33,653 nt of DNA from Streptococcus plurextorum DSM 22810 (GCF_000423745.1 NZ_AUIO01000016.1:1-33653); one strand, 5' to 3'; positions 1-5,626 are shown, numbered from the stretch's first letter. Notes: generated by a model from the sequence alone, not told the origin. A program made the numbers and translations.

Positions 1-42
1 TCCTGTTAAATCAGGTACTGAAAGGCGGTAGACGGATTTGAA
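1..42. other. attL: attL core (42-bp direct repeat)
   Basis: These 42 bases are identical to the last 42 bases of the window (33612-33653), and the integrase gene ends only about 50 bp away, so this is one of the two attachment-site cores. Read on the minus strand, positions 42 down to 23 look like the 3' part of a tRNA: T-loop TTCAAAT, T-stem CCGTC, acceptor strand TACCGCC and discriminator T. Here that piece is only a 20-nt remnant, because phage DNA follows at position 43. The core also carries the small inverted repeat CCTG-TTAAAT-CAGG. The true repeat could extend beyond the window edge. Confidence 0.9.
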
Positions 43-71
43 ACCGTTGGTATATCAAGGGTTTATGGCTA

Positions 72-96
72 TTTGCCCACCATTTGCCCACCAACT
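72..96. repeat. Integrase arm-type site, left (tandem TTTGCCCACCA)
   Basis: TTTGCCCACCA is present twice in tandem, giving a 25-bp unit that is repeated exactly, in the same orientation, at 33512-33536 near attR. It lies 30 bp inside attL and overlaps the integrase stop codon. Identical short direct repeats inside both prophage ends are the expected arrangement for arm-type binding sites of a Tn916/lambda-type integrase. A single further GGTGGGCA (inverted) is at 160-167 inside int and may be chance. Confidence 0.75.
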
Positions 97-1165
97 AATG
101 AATGTCTGCTAAGACTCCTCGTACTTCTGCATGATGTTTTTCTTTCATTTTTTCAAACTGGTGGGCATAGACTTTCAAAGTTATCAAAATAGATTTATGT
201 CCTAGCAGCTTAGAGATGCTTGCAACAGGCACTTCCTTGAAAATGAGATAGGAAGCGTATGTGTGTCTTAAAGTATGCGGATGGACATCTCTCTTTACCA
301 TTCGTTTCAGAGCTGTATTTGTGGCTCTATTTGACGCTCCGAATAAGATACGACCATCTTCATTCTCTTTCCAGTAATGCTCTTTAAAATTGAGCAAGTG
401 CTTGGCTACGTTGTCATTAAAAGGTATCTCTCGGACGGATTGTTCATTCTTTGTCTCGCTAAAATCTTGAGAGTCAGAATAGTCCCAGGTGTTAATAACA
501 ATAAAGACTTGCCTTTCAAAGTCAATGTCATCCCAAGTCAACCCCATAGCCTCAGCAAACCTCATCCCACTAACAGCCAGAATATAGAGCGTCATGTGTG
601 AAATATATTGAGGATTCTCTTGCGTTTTTGAGATGACGTAGAGGTATTCATCCTCTTCAAGATAACTTTCAGCCTCTGGCTTTTTTTCTTTTTGAGATTT
701 AACCACAGCCCCTTCCGTAAAATTCGATGGAATGAGTTGATCACGGACAGCGATTTTGACAGCTGATTTAATGTGATAGTGTGTCCGCTCAATAGTATCT
801 TGTGCATACTTGGATCCGAACTTGTTTAAAAATTCTTGGTATCGGATAGGGGACATCTCTTTTAGTTTAATTTGACCAAAATACTTGATGATGTGTTTTC
901 GAGTTTGTTCGTATGAATTCCATGTTTTTTTAACAACGTGCGGTCTCTTATACAGTTCCGCCCAAGCTATGTAATAGTCAAGTAATGTGATATCGCTATT
1001 CGACATAGGAGCAGTTCGAAGCTCAACTTCCCTTTTTTGACCTGCCGCTCTTGCTTGCGCTCGTGTTTTAAAACCACTTCCGAAAGCCTCGTGTCTTTCA
1101 CCTAAACTATCGCGGTATACAACGCGGTATTCGTAATACTTCCCTCTTTTTCTCGTCGATGCCAT
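95..1165 (-). CDS. int: Phage integrase, tyrosine recombinase
   Basis: 356-residue site-specific recombinase that integrates and excises the prophage at attP/attB. Order of parts: an N-terminal arm-binding region (about 1-55), a SAM-like core-binding domain (about 60-155) and a catalytic domain with the full residue set: R202 (in SGMRFAEA), K239, H297-x-x-R300 (HPHTLRH), H323 (LGHKS) and Y333. Length fits Gram-positive phage and Tn916-like integrases. I chose ATG 1165 because TGAGGTG lies 6 nt upstream; an in-frame GTG at 1174 lies inside that ribosome-binding site. The stop codon is about 50 bp from the attL core. A plus-strand promoter and terminator lie opposite its leader (see 1165-1287). 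Confidence 0.96.
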   Translation of the reverse strand: MASTRKRGKYYEYRVVYRDSLGERHEAFGSGFKTRAQARAAGQKREVELRTAPMSNSDITLLDYYIAWAELYKRPHVVKKTWNSYEQTRKHIIKYFGQIKLKEMSPIRYQEFLNKFGSKYAQDTIERTHYHIKSAVKIAVRDQLIPSNFTEGAVVKSQKEKKPEAESYLEEDEYLYVISKTQENPQYISHMTLYILAVSGMRFAEAMGLTWDDIDFERQVFIVINTWDYSDSQDFSETKNEQSVREIPFNDNVAKHLLNFKEHYWKENEDGRILFGASNRATNTALKRMVKRDVHPHTLRHTYASYLIFKEVPVASISKLLGHKSILITLKVYAHQFEKMKEKHHAEVRGVLADIH

Positions 1166-1287
1166 TGTTTTCACCTCATTTTTCTGTTAAAATGGGTATA
1201 GTAAAGAGACCTACTGCAAAGCAGGTTCTTGACTCTACCAACCGCCTCATGCTCTCGTCGACCAAAATTTGAGCATGGGGCTTTTTT
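1165..1287 (+). ncRNA. Putative small RNA antisense to the int leader
   Basis: On the plus strand TTGTTT (1165-1170), a 17-bp spacer and TAAAAT (1188-1193) form a good sigma-A promoter. About 50 nt after the predicted start lies a strong intrinsic terminator: GCCTCATGCTC (1244-1254) pairs with GAGCATGGGGC (1271-1281), followed by six T. The predicted RNA of about 88 nt also holds a CTGC-AAA-GCAG hairpin. No plus-strand gene precedes the terminator, and a 26-codon ORF (ATG 1192) has no ribosome-binding site and begins before the predicted start. The RNA would be complementary to the int 5' untranslated region and starts next to its start codon, so it may limit integrase synthesis. Expression is unproven. 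Confidence 0.45.
1244..1287 (+). terminator. Intrinsic terminator, plus-strand
   Basis: An 11-bp stem (one G-T pair) with a 16-nt loop is followed by TTTTTT. The T-tract is on the plus strand only, so it terminates rightward transcription and does not serve the leftward lipoprotein gene that ends at 1290. Confidence 0.75.
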
Positions 1288-1289
1288 GT

Positions 1290-1820
1290 TTATTCTACAA
1301 TCAATTCGCCAACGGGGATGATGTCTTGAGTTTTTGATGATTTTGCAATCAAGTCATACTGATCAGCAGAGATTTCATATCCAAAATTTATCACCGTTGT
1401 ATCGTCCGGCAACTTTTTAGCCAGTTCGGAGATAGACATACGGAGTAATGTGATGGCATTACTTTGGTCAGTCGTTGCAGTATTTGAGTAGACGGCATCC
1501 AATGCTTCTTTTGCTGCTTTTTGTGATTCTCCTGTCAGCAAAACTCGGATGATGTTATGCCCATCTGGGTATTCGGAATCAATGACATCATTTTCAATCT
1601 CTACGGTAACTTCTCCAGTATTTTCTGGGTCAAGTGTTGACTTGATTTCAGCTACAATGCTGTCATACTGGCTATTATCAACCTTGGCTTGCGTAGTTGT
1701 TTCTGATTGTGTCGTTAGTGCTTCACTTGTTGATGTTGTTGATTCATTGCTTGATGACGAACATGCCACGAGCGTTGCGACTGACAATAGCGTGATGGTT
1801 CCTGTTAGTAGTTTTTTCAT
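1290..1820 (-). CDS. Prophage lipoprotein, possible lysogenic conversion gene
   Basis: 176-residue secreted lipoprotein. The N-terminus has a lysine pair, a hydrophobic stretch and the lipobox LVAC at about residue 20, then a Ser/Thr-rich linker (about 21-48) and a soluble domain of about 125 residues that I do not recognise. The product should be lipid-anchored on the outer face of the membrane. Start ATG 1820 follows GGGAG at a normal distance. A consensus leftward promoter (1938-1966) and an attenuator-like hairpin (1842-1871) precede it, so it is transcribed separately from the immunity genes upstream. Phage lipoproteins of this kind can block superinfection or alter the lysogen's surface; here that is inference. 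The second lipoprotein of the window (11544-12113) is not obviously related beyond its signal peptide. Confidence 0.85.
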   Translation of the reverse strand: MKKLLTGTITLLSVATLVACSSSSNESTTSTSEALTTQSETTTQAKVDNSQYDSIVAEIKSTLDPENTGEVTVEIENDVIDSEYPDGHNIIRVLLTGESQKAAKEALDAVYSNTATTDQSNAITLLRMSISELAKKLPDDTTVINFGYEISADQYDLIAKSSKTQDIIPVGELIVE

Positions 1821-1841
1821 GTGTTTCTCCCTTTAAATCAT

Positions 1842-1871
1842 AAAAAGCACCTATACAAAGTACAGGTGCTT
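1842..1871 (-). terminator. Terminator/attenuator ahead of the lipoprotein gene
   Basis: On the minus strand AAGCACCT pairs with AGGTGCTT around an 11-nt loop and runs into TTTTT. It terminates the immunity operon that ends at 1947. It also lies between the lipoprotein promoter (1938-1966) and the lipoprotein start at 1820, about 60 nt after the predicted transcript start, so it can act as an attenuator. Confidence 0.75.
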
Positions 1872-1908
1872 ACAGTGGAGTTGAATTGCTCCAAAATAAT
1901 GTTTCAAT

Positions 1909-1966
1909 GGTAGTAGGTACTACCAAGATTTACCTGTATTATATCACTATTTGGTTTCTTTGTCAA
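1909..1966 (-). promoter_or_regulatory. Lipoprotein promoter with downstream inverted repeat
   Basis: On the minus strand TTGACA (1966-1961), 17 bp and TATAAT (1943-1938, extended by TG) form a near-perfect sigma-A promoter, overlapping the last codons of the PemK-like gene. The predicted start is near 1931. The inverted repeat GGTAGTA-GG-TACTACC (1909-1924) lies immediately downstream and may be an operator. The only gene it can drive before int is the lipoprotein gene. Confidence 0.75.
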
Positions 1967-2753
1967 ATTTCAGCCACTTTCCAGAAAGCAATTGTTTTGC
2001 TAGTGCCTGGTCAATGTTGTCCATAATTTCTTTGGACAAAGAAATCTTACCTATTGGGTCGAGGTCATTGATTGGCTCAGCTATTTTAAGTTTGCTAACT
2101 GATGTAATGGAATCTATTTTAGCATACGATACTTTATCATAGTTAGCATAGCGAGTTTTTAGTGAAGTGATCTTATCAGTATCGGCTTGAAGCCATTTTC
2201 TAATGGTATCAATTTCTACTGGGACAAATTTCCCGTCTGGGTCATGACGATTATAGTAGTCTAACCATAGTCTAGTTTGTTCAGTATCTTCATTTGGCCG
2301 ATAAATATAGCCCCCTTCTGGCAAATTGAAGCTTGAGAGTTCAATAGCATCTGTCAGCTTAAAGAGTTCTTTGATTTTATTAACAGCCGTCTCATTTTCG
2401 TTCATTATCTCTGAAAAGACAGCTTTCCCTATTGAGATATTATTTTTCCCTTTTTTAGAAGTTAAAGGTAGTACTGTTAATTTTCCATTGTTTGGGTGAT
2501 CTTTCTTATCTAGGACTATTCCAAAATGAGAATTTGAAAATTCTGTCCCTGTATTTGTCCCAAAATGGATAAAGACGATAGTTCCTCGTTTATAGCGATT
2601 ATATTTCTGAGGTCTGTTGAGGTTTTCAGTCCGAAAAATCTTAGCTCTCGTTATCTCTGATTTTGCTAGATTATTGAATTTTGGATTATGTGGGTGATTG
2701 GCAATTTTTAGCAGCATATCTCTTGCTGCTGTTAGTTGTTGTTTGTTATCCAT
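1947..2753 (-). CDS. PemK/MazF-like protein of the immunity region
   Basis: 268 residues. After an N-terminal helical region (about 1-50), residues about 54-105 resemble the PemK/MazF fold: a KRGTIVFIHFG strand, NSHFGIVLDKK in the place of the usual RPxVVLS segment, then LTVLPLTSK. MazF/PemK toxins are mRNA endoribonucleases of about 110 residues, so this is a longer version with a C-terminal extension of about 150 residues that I do not recognise. ATG 2753 is preceded by AAAGGAGG. It is the last gene of the leftward repressor operon, 15 bp after the metallopeptidase gene. No classical small antitoxin gene is adjacent. It may be a lysogen-expressed toxin or abortive-infection factor, or a non-toxic relative. 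Confident about the gene, moderate about the family. Confidence 0.7.
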   Translation of the reverse strand: MDNKQQLTAARDMLLKIANHPHNPKFNNLAKSEITRAKIFRTENLNRPQKYNRYKRGTIVFIHFGTNTGTEFSNSHFGIVLDKKDHPNNGKLTVLPLTSKKGKNNISIGKAVFSEIMNENETAVNKIKELFKLTDAIELSSFNLPEGGYIYRPNEDTEQTRLWLDYYNRHDPDGKFVPVEIDTIRKWLQADTDKITSLKTRYANYDKVSYAKIDSITSVSKLKIAEPINDLDPIGKISLSKEIMDNIDQALAKQLLSGKWLKFDKETK

Positions 2754-2768
2754 TTTCCTCCTTTCCCA

Positions 2769-3527
2769 TCAGACATCAATATCATAATACTTTTGTAGCA
2801 AGTTATTGCCTTGTTTGAATTTTTTTACAAGGTCGATGGCTGATCGTCGTTGTTGTTGTTCGTCCAAAAGGTGTTCTTCATAGGTGAATATCCGATAGTG
2901 GACAAAGTCAACTAAACGATTAAAGAGGGCTTTATCGCTGATGGTGTTAGCTTGTCTGATCTCCTCATAGGTGTGTCCATTTTTGAGGTGCCAAACCATG
3001 CGGTTGTTATTGATATAAAAGAGTGAGGCCATGGTGCTAGCTTCGGTCTCTAGTGGGTTGTCTAGGTAGTTGCTGGCACAAGCTAGGGCAACTTCATCAG
3101 ACCGCCCTGTGCTGAAGTGTGCTACGATGTGGGCGAGCTCATGCAAGATGGTAAAGATAACTCGGCGTTTGATATGTGTCTGATTGATATAGACGAGGTA
3201 TCTATCTTTTTCCTCATCATAGATGGTAAAGCCGTCGTTATGCTGACAGATGATGTCATCCAAGTAGGTGACATCTGAGTTAGTGACTAGACCTCGATAT
3301 CTGACGTGCTCTGTGCTAAGTAAGCCAACAGGTGGAAGTCCTGGGAATGGATCTTTTTCGAAAAAGACAAAATGAATGTTATAGGTTCGTTCAAAGTGAT
3401 TTATGATGTGCTGAAAGGTGACCTGTTCAAGTGGTAGGCTATTCTTTTTAGCAGTTGCTTCAATCACGGGAACGGCGTAGTCCCAATGTTGGATATACTG
3501 TCTGAGTGGTATGACTTTTCTAGCCAT
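2769..3527 (-). CDS. ImmA/IrrE-type zinc metallopeptidase
   Basis: 252 residues with the zinc-protease motif HELAH at 129-133 inside the ILHELAHIVAHF helix. An acidic residue of EAST (about 166-169) may be the third ligand. In ICEBs1 and related phages such proteins cleave the ImmR-type repressor to induce the element. Here the gene directly follows an ImmR-sized repressor gene that lacks a LexA-type autocleavage domain, which supports the same job. I chose ATG 3527 with GGAGG 5 nt upstream; an in-frame GTG at 3539 overlaps that site. The repressor stop codon lies within the ribosome-binding site, so translation of the pair is probably coupled. Confidence 0.88.
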   Translation of the reverse strand: MARKVIPLRQYIQHWDYAVPVIEATAKKNSLPLEQVTFQHIINHFERTYNIHFVFFEKDPFPGLPPVGLLSTEHVRYRGLVTNSDVTYLDDIICQHNDGFTIYDEEKDRYLVYINQTHIKRRVIFTILHELAHIVAHFSTGRSDEVALACASNYLDNPLETEASTMASLFYINNNRMVWHLKNGHTYEEIRQANTISDKALFNRLVDFVHYRIFTYEEHLLDEQQQRRSAIDLVKKFKQGNNLLQKYYDIDV

Positions 3528-3529
3528 AG

Positions 3530-3913
3530 TTACCTCCACTTGCTCTCATCATCCATGATGGTCTTAGCCGTTACCATCATGCTTTCAATCGCTTTGTTAA
3601 ATCGAATTTTGTCTTCCTCGGTCATATTGTGTGTCTGATTTCGGAAGGCAGCTAGTAATTGTGTTTCAGCAGGAGAAATGTTATTGTCTGCTGTTTCATC
3701 ACTGGCAATCCGTGGATTATCGGTGCGACCGAGCAGGTAATCCGTGCTGACGTTGAAATAGTCAGCAATTTCTTGAAGCCTATCAGACTTAGGATTTCCT
3801 CTTTTCAAGCTATACAAATAATTTGTACTATATCCAAGTCGTTCTTCAAGCACATTCAATGAAATTGCTTGTTTATCAGCTAATTCTTTAATTCTATCGA
3901 ATGCTAAAAACAT
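3530..3913 (-). CDS. CI/ImmR-like phage repressor (XRE family)
   Basis: 127 residues, the size of ICEBs1 ImmR. Residues about 5-62 form an XRE helix-turn-helix domain (ISLNVLEERLGYSTNYLYSLKRG, ending IADYFNVSTDYLLG). The C-terminal half is a short helical region without a serine-lysine peptidase, so RecA-style self-cleavage is unlikely and the neighbouring HELAH metallopeptidase is the probable inducer. ATG 3913 is preferred; its AAAGG is about 11 nt upstream, which is rather far, and an in-frame GTG at 3940 would add 9 residues. The likely targets are the TTCTAAAACTAGTTTTAGAA-type sites in the adjoining 285-bp switch region. The most consensus-like promoter for it faces left at 4124-4152. 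Confidence 0.92.
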   Translation of the reverse strand: MFLAFDRIKELADKQAISLNVLEERLGYSTNYLYSLKRGNPKSDRLQEIADYFNVSTDYLLGRTDNPRIASDETADNNISPAETQLLAAFRNQTHNMTEEDKIRFNKAIESMMVTAKTIMDDESKWR

Positions 3914-3950
3914 TGAAATATCAACCTTTCCAAAGCACACGAAAAAATAT

Positions 3951-3970
3951 TTCTAAAACTAGTTATAAAA
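3951..3970. promoter_or_regulatory. Operator copy 1 of the switch
   Basis: This site matches the perfect palindrome at 4125-4144 in 18 of 20 positions. It lies just upstream of the -35 box of the rightward early promoter. Probable repressor site. Confidence 0.7.
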
Positions 3971-3973
3971 TCG

Positions 3974-4002
3974 TTGACAAATTTTAGAATTAGTTATAGA
4001 AT
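3974..4002 (+). promoter_or_regulatory. Rightward early (lytic) promoter
   Basis: TTGACA (3974-3979), 17-bp spacer, TAGAAT (3997-4002). Two half-sites of the repressor operator, TTTTAGAA (3982-3989) and GTTATAGAA (3993-4001), lie in direct orientation within the spacer and -10 region. It should drive the whole early operon from 4199 on. The predicted start near 4009 leaves a 190-nt leader that crosses the oppositely directed promoter at 4124-4152. Confidence 0.8.
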
Positions 4003-4013
4003 TATATTCGTAA

Positions 4014-4027
4014 GCTAAACAGTTAGC
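4014..4027. promoter_or_regulatory. Second-type operator GCTAA-N4-TTAGC, copy 1
   Basis: GCTAA-ACAG-TTAGC lies just downstream of the rightward promoter start. The same GCTAA-N4-TTAGC pattern recurs at 4160-4173 on the far side of the leftward promoter. It differs from the repressor-type palindrome, so it may be the target of a second regulator such as the 70-residue HTH protein at 4500-4712. Confidence 0.5.
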
Positions 4028-4123
4028 GAACAAGACAAGCAAAAAATAAAGCCTAAACAACTGATTGGCGTCGGTTTTTAAGGGTTAAGCCTAGCTTTAA
4101 GCAGGTCTTTTCTCTATGCCTTT

Positions 4124-4152
4124 ATTCTAAAACTAGTTTTAGAATTTGTCAA
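4124..4152 (-). promoter_or_regulatory. Leftward promoter with perfect palindromic operator
   Basis: On the minus strand TTGACA (4152-4147), a 17-bp spacer and TAGAAT (4129-4124) face left toward the repressor gene. The spacer and -10 box are made of a perfect palindrome (4124-4145), whose central 20 bases are TTCTAAAACTAGTTTTAGAA. The promoter matches the rightward one at most positions but faces it, so the two transcripts overlap by about 110 nt at their 5' ends. Probable repressor promoter with self-regulation. Confidence 0.75.
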
Positions 4153-4159
4153 GAAGTTC

Positions 4160-4173
4160 GCTAACTTTTTAGC
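4160..4173. promoter_or_regulatory. Second-type operator GCTAA-N4-TTAGC, copy 2
   Basis: GCTAA-CTTT-TTAGC, same arms and spacing as 4014-4027, lies upstream of the -35 box of the leftward promoter and close to the ribosome-binding site of the 4199 gene. The 11-mers AGTTAGCGAAC (4021-4031) and GTTCGCTAACT (4156-4166) that overlap the two sites are exact inverted copies of each other. Confidence 0.5.
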
Positions 4174-4198
4174 AAAAATAATAAAAAGGAGGAAAAAG

Positions 4199-4357
4199 AT
4201 GAGTGATACAGCTCAAAAAGAGGTTAGAATTTTACCTCTAACCTCAGAAACTGTAACGGCTATTGGTTCAGCCATTCATGGTACTTTGCAAGAAGACCTA
4301 AAGATACGTAAAACGAAATCGGATATACAGCTTGAGCAAGTTCATCCAGAGTTCTAG
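4199..4357 (+). CDS. Small early protein (52 aa), unknown function
   Basis: First rightward gene after the switch. ATG 4199 follows AAGGAGG at 6 nt, one of the best ribosome-binding sites in the early region. The product begins MSDTAQKEVRILPLTSETV, has no membrane segment and ends in a charged, proline-containing tail. I do not recognise the family. The last 98 bp overlap, on the opposite strand, a second ORF (4260-4445) that also has a strong ribosome-binding site. Its odd C-terminus suggests it may be a longer gene shortened by recombination. Confidence 0.6.
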   Translation: MSDTAQKEVRILPLTSETVTAIGSAIHGTLQEDLKIRKTKSDIQLEQVHPEF

Positions 4358-4445
4358 TTTCTTCAAGTTTTTTATTTGCAGAATCCAAAATCTTAACAAC
4401 TTCATCATGACTTAAAGTTGTTAAGAAATCATCAAAATTCTTCAC
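4260..4445 (-). CDS. Small leftward protein (61 aa), antisense to 4199 gene
   Basis: GTG 4445 is preceded on the minus strand by AAGGAGG at 7 nt, and upstream by an extended -10 TGATATAAT (4485-4477). The only matching -35, TTGACT (4508-4503), is 20 bp away. The protein is helical with an amphipathic N-terminus and a more hydrophobic C-terminal segment (about 41-55, PISFYVSLGLLAKYH). Family not recognised. Lying inside the early region but pointing toward the switch, it would be expressed with the lysogenic genes, and its transcript is antisense to the 4199 gene. Real gene likely, function unknown. Confidence 0.6.
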   Translation of the reverse strand: MKNFDDFLTTLSHDEVVKILDSANKKLEETRTLDELAQAVYPISFYVSLGLLAKYHEWLNQ

Positions 4446-4476
4446 GACTTATCCTCCTTTCCGTGATGATAAGTCA

Positions 4477-4508
4477 ATTATATCAAAGAAAGGAAAAACA
4501 TGAGTCAA
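4477..4508 (-). promoter_or_regulatory. Leftward extended -10 promoter
   Basis: On the minus strand TGATATAAT with a possible TTGACT 20 bp upstream. It would transcribe the 4445-4260 gene and could read on through the switch to the repressor. The -35 spacing is poor; the extended -10 is the main evidence. Confidence 0.45.
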
Positions 4509-4712
4509 CAACAGAAAAAATGGATCCAGCTTGTTAAGGACAAGCTGGAAGCGGAAGACATGACGCAGACACATCTTGCTCGTGCTTGCGGGGTTGCTAA
4601 GGCAACTATCTCGGAGCTTTTGAAATACGGCAAAGGAAGTGACAAGCTGAAAAATAAGATATCTGATGTCTTACACATAGACGAGAGTTGGACGAGATTG
4701 GAGGACGAGTGA
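4500..4712 (+). CDS. Cro-like XRE helix-turn-helix protein
   Basis: 70 residues. The HTH spans about 19-60 (MTQTHLARACGVAKATISELLKYGKGSDKL) and makes up nearly the whole protein, which is the size and position of a Cro-type lytic regulator or antirepressor. ATG 4500 follows AAAGG. The stop TGA overlaps the next ATG (ATGA), so the two are translationally coupled. The GCTAA-N4-TTAGC sites flanking the promoters are candidate targets. Confidence 0.85.
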   Translation: MSQQQKKWIQLVKDKLEAEDMTQTHLARACGVAKATISELLKYGKGSDKLKNKISDVLHIDESWTRLEDE

Positions 4713-5053
4713 TGAACTATATCCGAGATATGACTCCAACCGAAATCAAGGTGTTGAATGCCATCAAGAACGGTGCCAGCTATGACTTGCCCATCCAGGC
4801 AAGAGAGTTGAGGCAAGACATCGGGCTCAGCAAGCGAAAGATAGAGGAAGTCATTGAAAGCCTCAGAGTAACCTTTCGTCAGCCGATTGTTGCAAAGAAA
4901 AACAAGCCAAACGGCTACTACTTGCCACGAAACAAGGAGGAGCGAGATGCAGGGCTTGCCCCTTATCGGGCACAGATACGGACGGAGCAGAAGAATCTTG
5001 CTGCTGTCATGTCTATCAATCTGGATGAGTATTGGCAAACAGAAAAAGCCTGA
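4712..5053 (+). CDS. Winged-helix-like early protein
   Basis: 113 residues. The N-terminal 65 residues read as a winged helix: MTPTEIKVLNAIKNG, a recognition-helix-like IGLSKRKIEEVIESLR and a wing around PIVAKKNKPNGYYLP. The C-terminal part is helical. I chose ATG 4712, overlapping the stop of the HTH gene, because GGAGG lies just upstream. Streptococcal phages often have such a regulator right after Cro; the exact role is unknown. The stop codon sits in the arm of a 9-bp hairpin (5045-5068). Confidence 0.72.
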   Translation: MNYIRDMTPTEIKVLNAIKNGASYDLPIQARELRQDIGLSKRKIEEVIESLRVTFRQPIVAKKNKPNGYYLPRNKEERDAGLAPYRAQIRTEQKNLAAVMSINLDEYWQTEKA

Positions 5054-5068
5054 CGGCAATCAGGCTTT
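5045..5068. terminator. Hairpin inside the early operon
   Basis: AAAGCCTGA pairs with TCAGGCTTT around a 6-nt loop. Rightward it has only three T, so it is at most a weak terminator or a processing/stability hairpin. Leftward it runs into five T and could stop antisense transcription. It overlaps the stop codon of the 4712 gene. Confidence 0.5.
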
Positions 5069-5098
5069 AACATAAACAATTTACAAGGAGATTATACC

Positions 5099-5383
5099 AT
5101 GAATGACCTGATGAATCAACTGCTGGATCAGTTTGAAGCTGGTCTGATGGATAGGGCGCTCAAAGTCATGCACGTTGTTATTGACGAAAAGCGGCGCTTT
5201 CCCATGGAACTGAACAAGTCGGAATGCGCTGAGATGTTGCTTGGAACTAAGGACACGGCGACATTCGACGCACGCTTTAATAGTCACAGGGATTTCCCAC
5301 GGATTGAGGGGAAACGAGACAAATTTCCTCGTGATGCTGTCATTGACTGGTATCACGAGAATTGGCAGAAAACAGCTATTTAG
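5099..5383 (+). CDS. Small excisionase-like/DNA-binding early protein
   Basis: 94 residues, strong ribosome-binding site AAGGAG 8 nt before ATG 5099. After an N-terminal helical part, residues about 38-90 (SECAEMLLGT, RFNSHRDFPRIEG, FPRDAVIDWYHENW) look like a winged, Xis/MerR-type DNA-binding module as found in phage excisionases and DUF771-type proteins. It could be the excisionase although it is far from int, as is common in streptococcal phages. Family assignment is by pattern only. Confidence 0.6.
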   Translation: MNDLMNQLLDQFEAGLMDRALKVMHVVIDEKRRFPMELNKSECAEMLLGTKDTATFDARFNSHRDFPRIEGKRDKFPRDAVIDWYHENWQKTAI

Positions 5384-5396
5384 CAAGAGGAAAATT

Positions 5397-5618
5397 ATGA
5401 ACAATTTACTAATCATCGTAACAGGAACGGTCGTAGCTGTATCATTTATTAAGCTGGTCATCGCTCATATCAGGCTACGACATAAATTAAAAGAACGCGA
5501 AGTAGCTAACAGGTCTCTTAATGTTTGCGATTTTAGACCTAAAGGTTTTATCGACTATAAGACTGGTCGTCGTGTTGACATTGACCCAGAAACTCGCAAA
5601 GAAGTTTTTGTGGATTGA
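5397..5618 (+). CDS. Small membrane protein
   Basis: 73 residues with one N-terminal transmembrane helix (about 4-25, LLIIVTGTVVAVSFIKLVIAHI) followed by a positive cytoplasmic tail of about 48 residues. ATG 5397 follows AAGAGG. It sits between the excisionase-like gene and the helicase gene. Function unknown. Confidence 0.7.
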   Translation: MNNLLIIVTGTVVAVSFIKLVIAHIRLRHKLKEREVANRSLNVCDFRPKGFIDYKTGRRVDIDPETRKEVFVD

Positions 5619-5626
5619 GGTTGGCG

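Noticed and set aside
1192..1272. 26-codon plus-strand ORF (ATG 1192) in the putative antisense RNA
   Set aside because: No ribosome-binding site, and the ATG precedes the predicted transcript start near 1200.
1549..1836. Plus-strand 95-codon ORF opposite the lipoprotein gene
   Set aside because: It is the reverse reading of a Ser/Thr-rich coding region; no ribosome-binding site, and the minus-strand gene has signal peptide and lipobox.
3940..3990. Back-to-back repressor promoter (TTGTCA-N17-TTTAGA on the minus strand)
   Set aside because: The -10 is poor; the leftward promoter at 4124-4152 is far closer to consensus. Not fully excluded.
4505..5059. Minus-strand 184-codon ORF across the Cro-like and winged-helix genes
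   Set aside because: Composition is that of an antisense shadow, no ribosome-binding site, and both plus-strand genes have clear domains and coupling.
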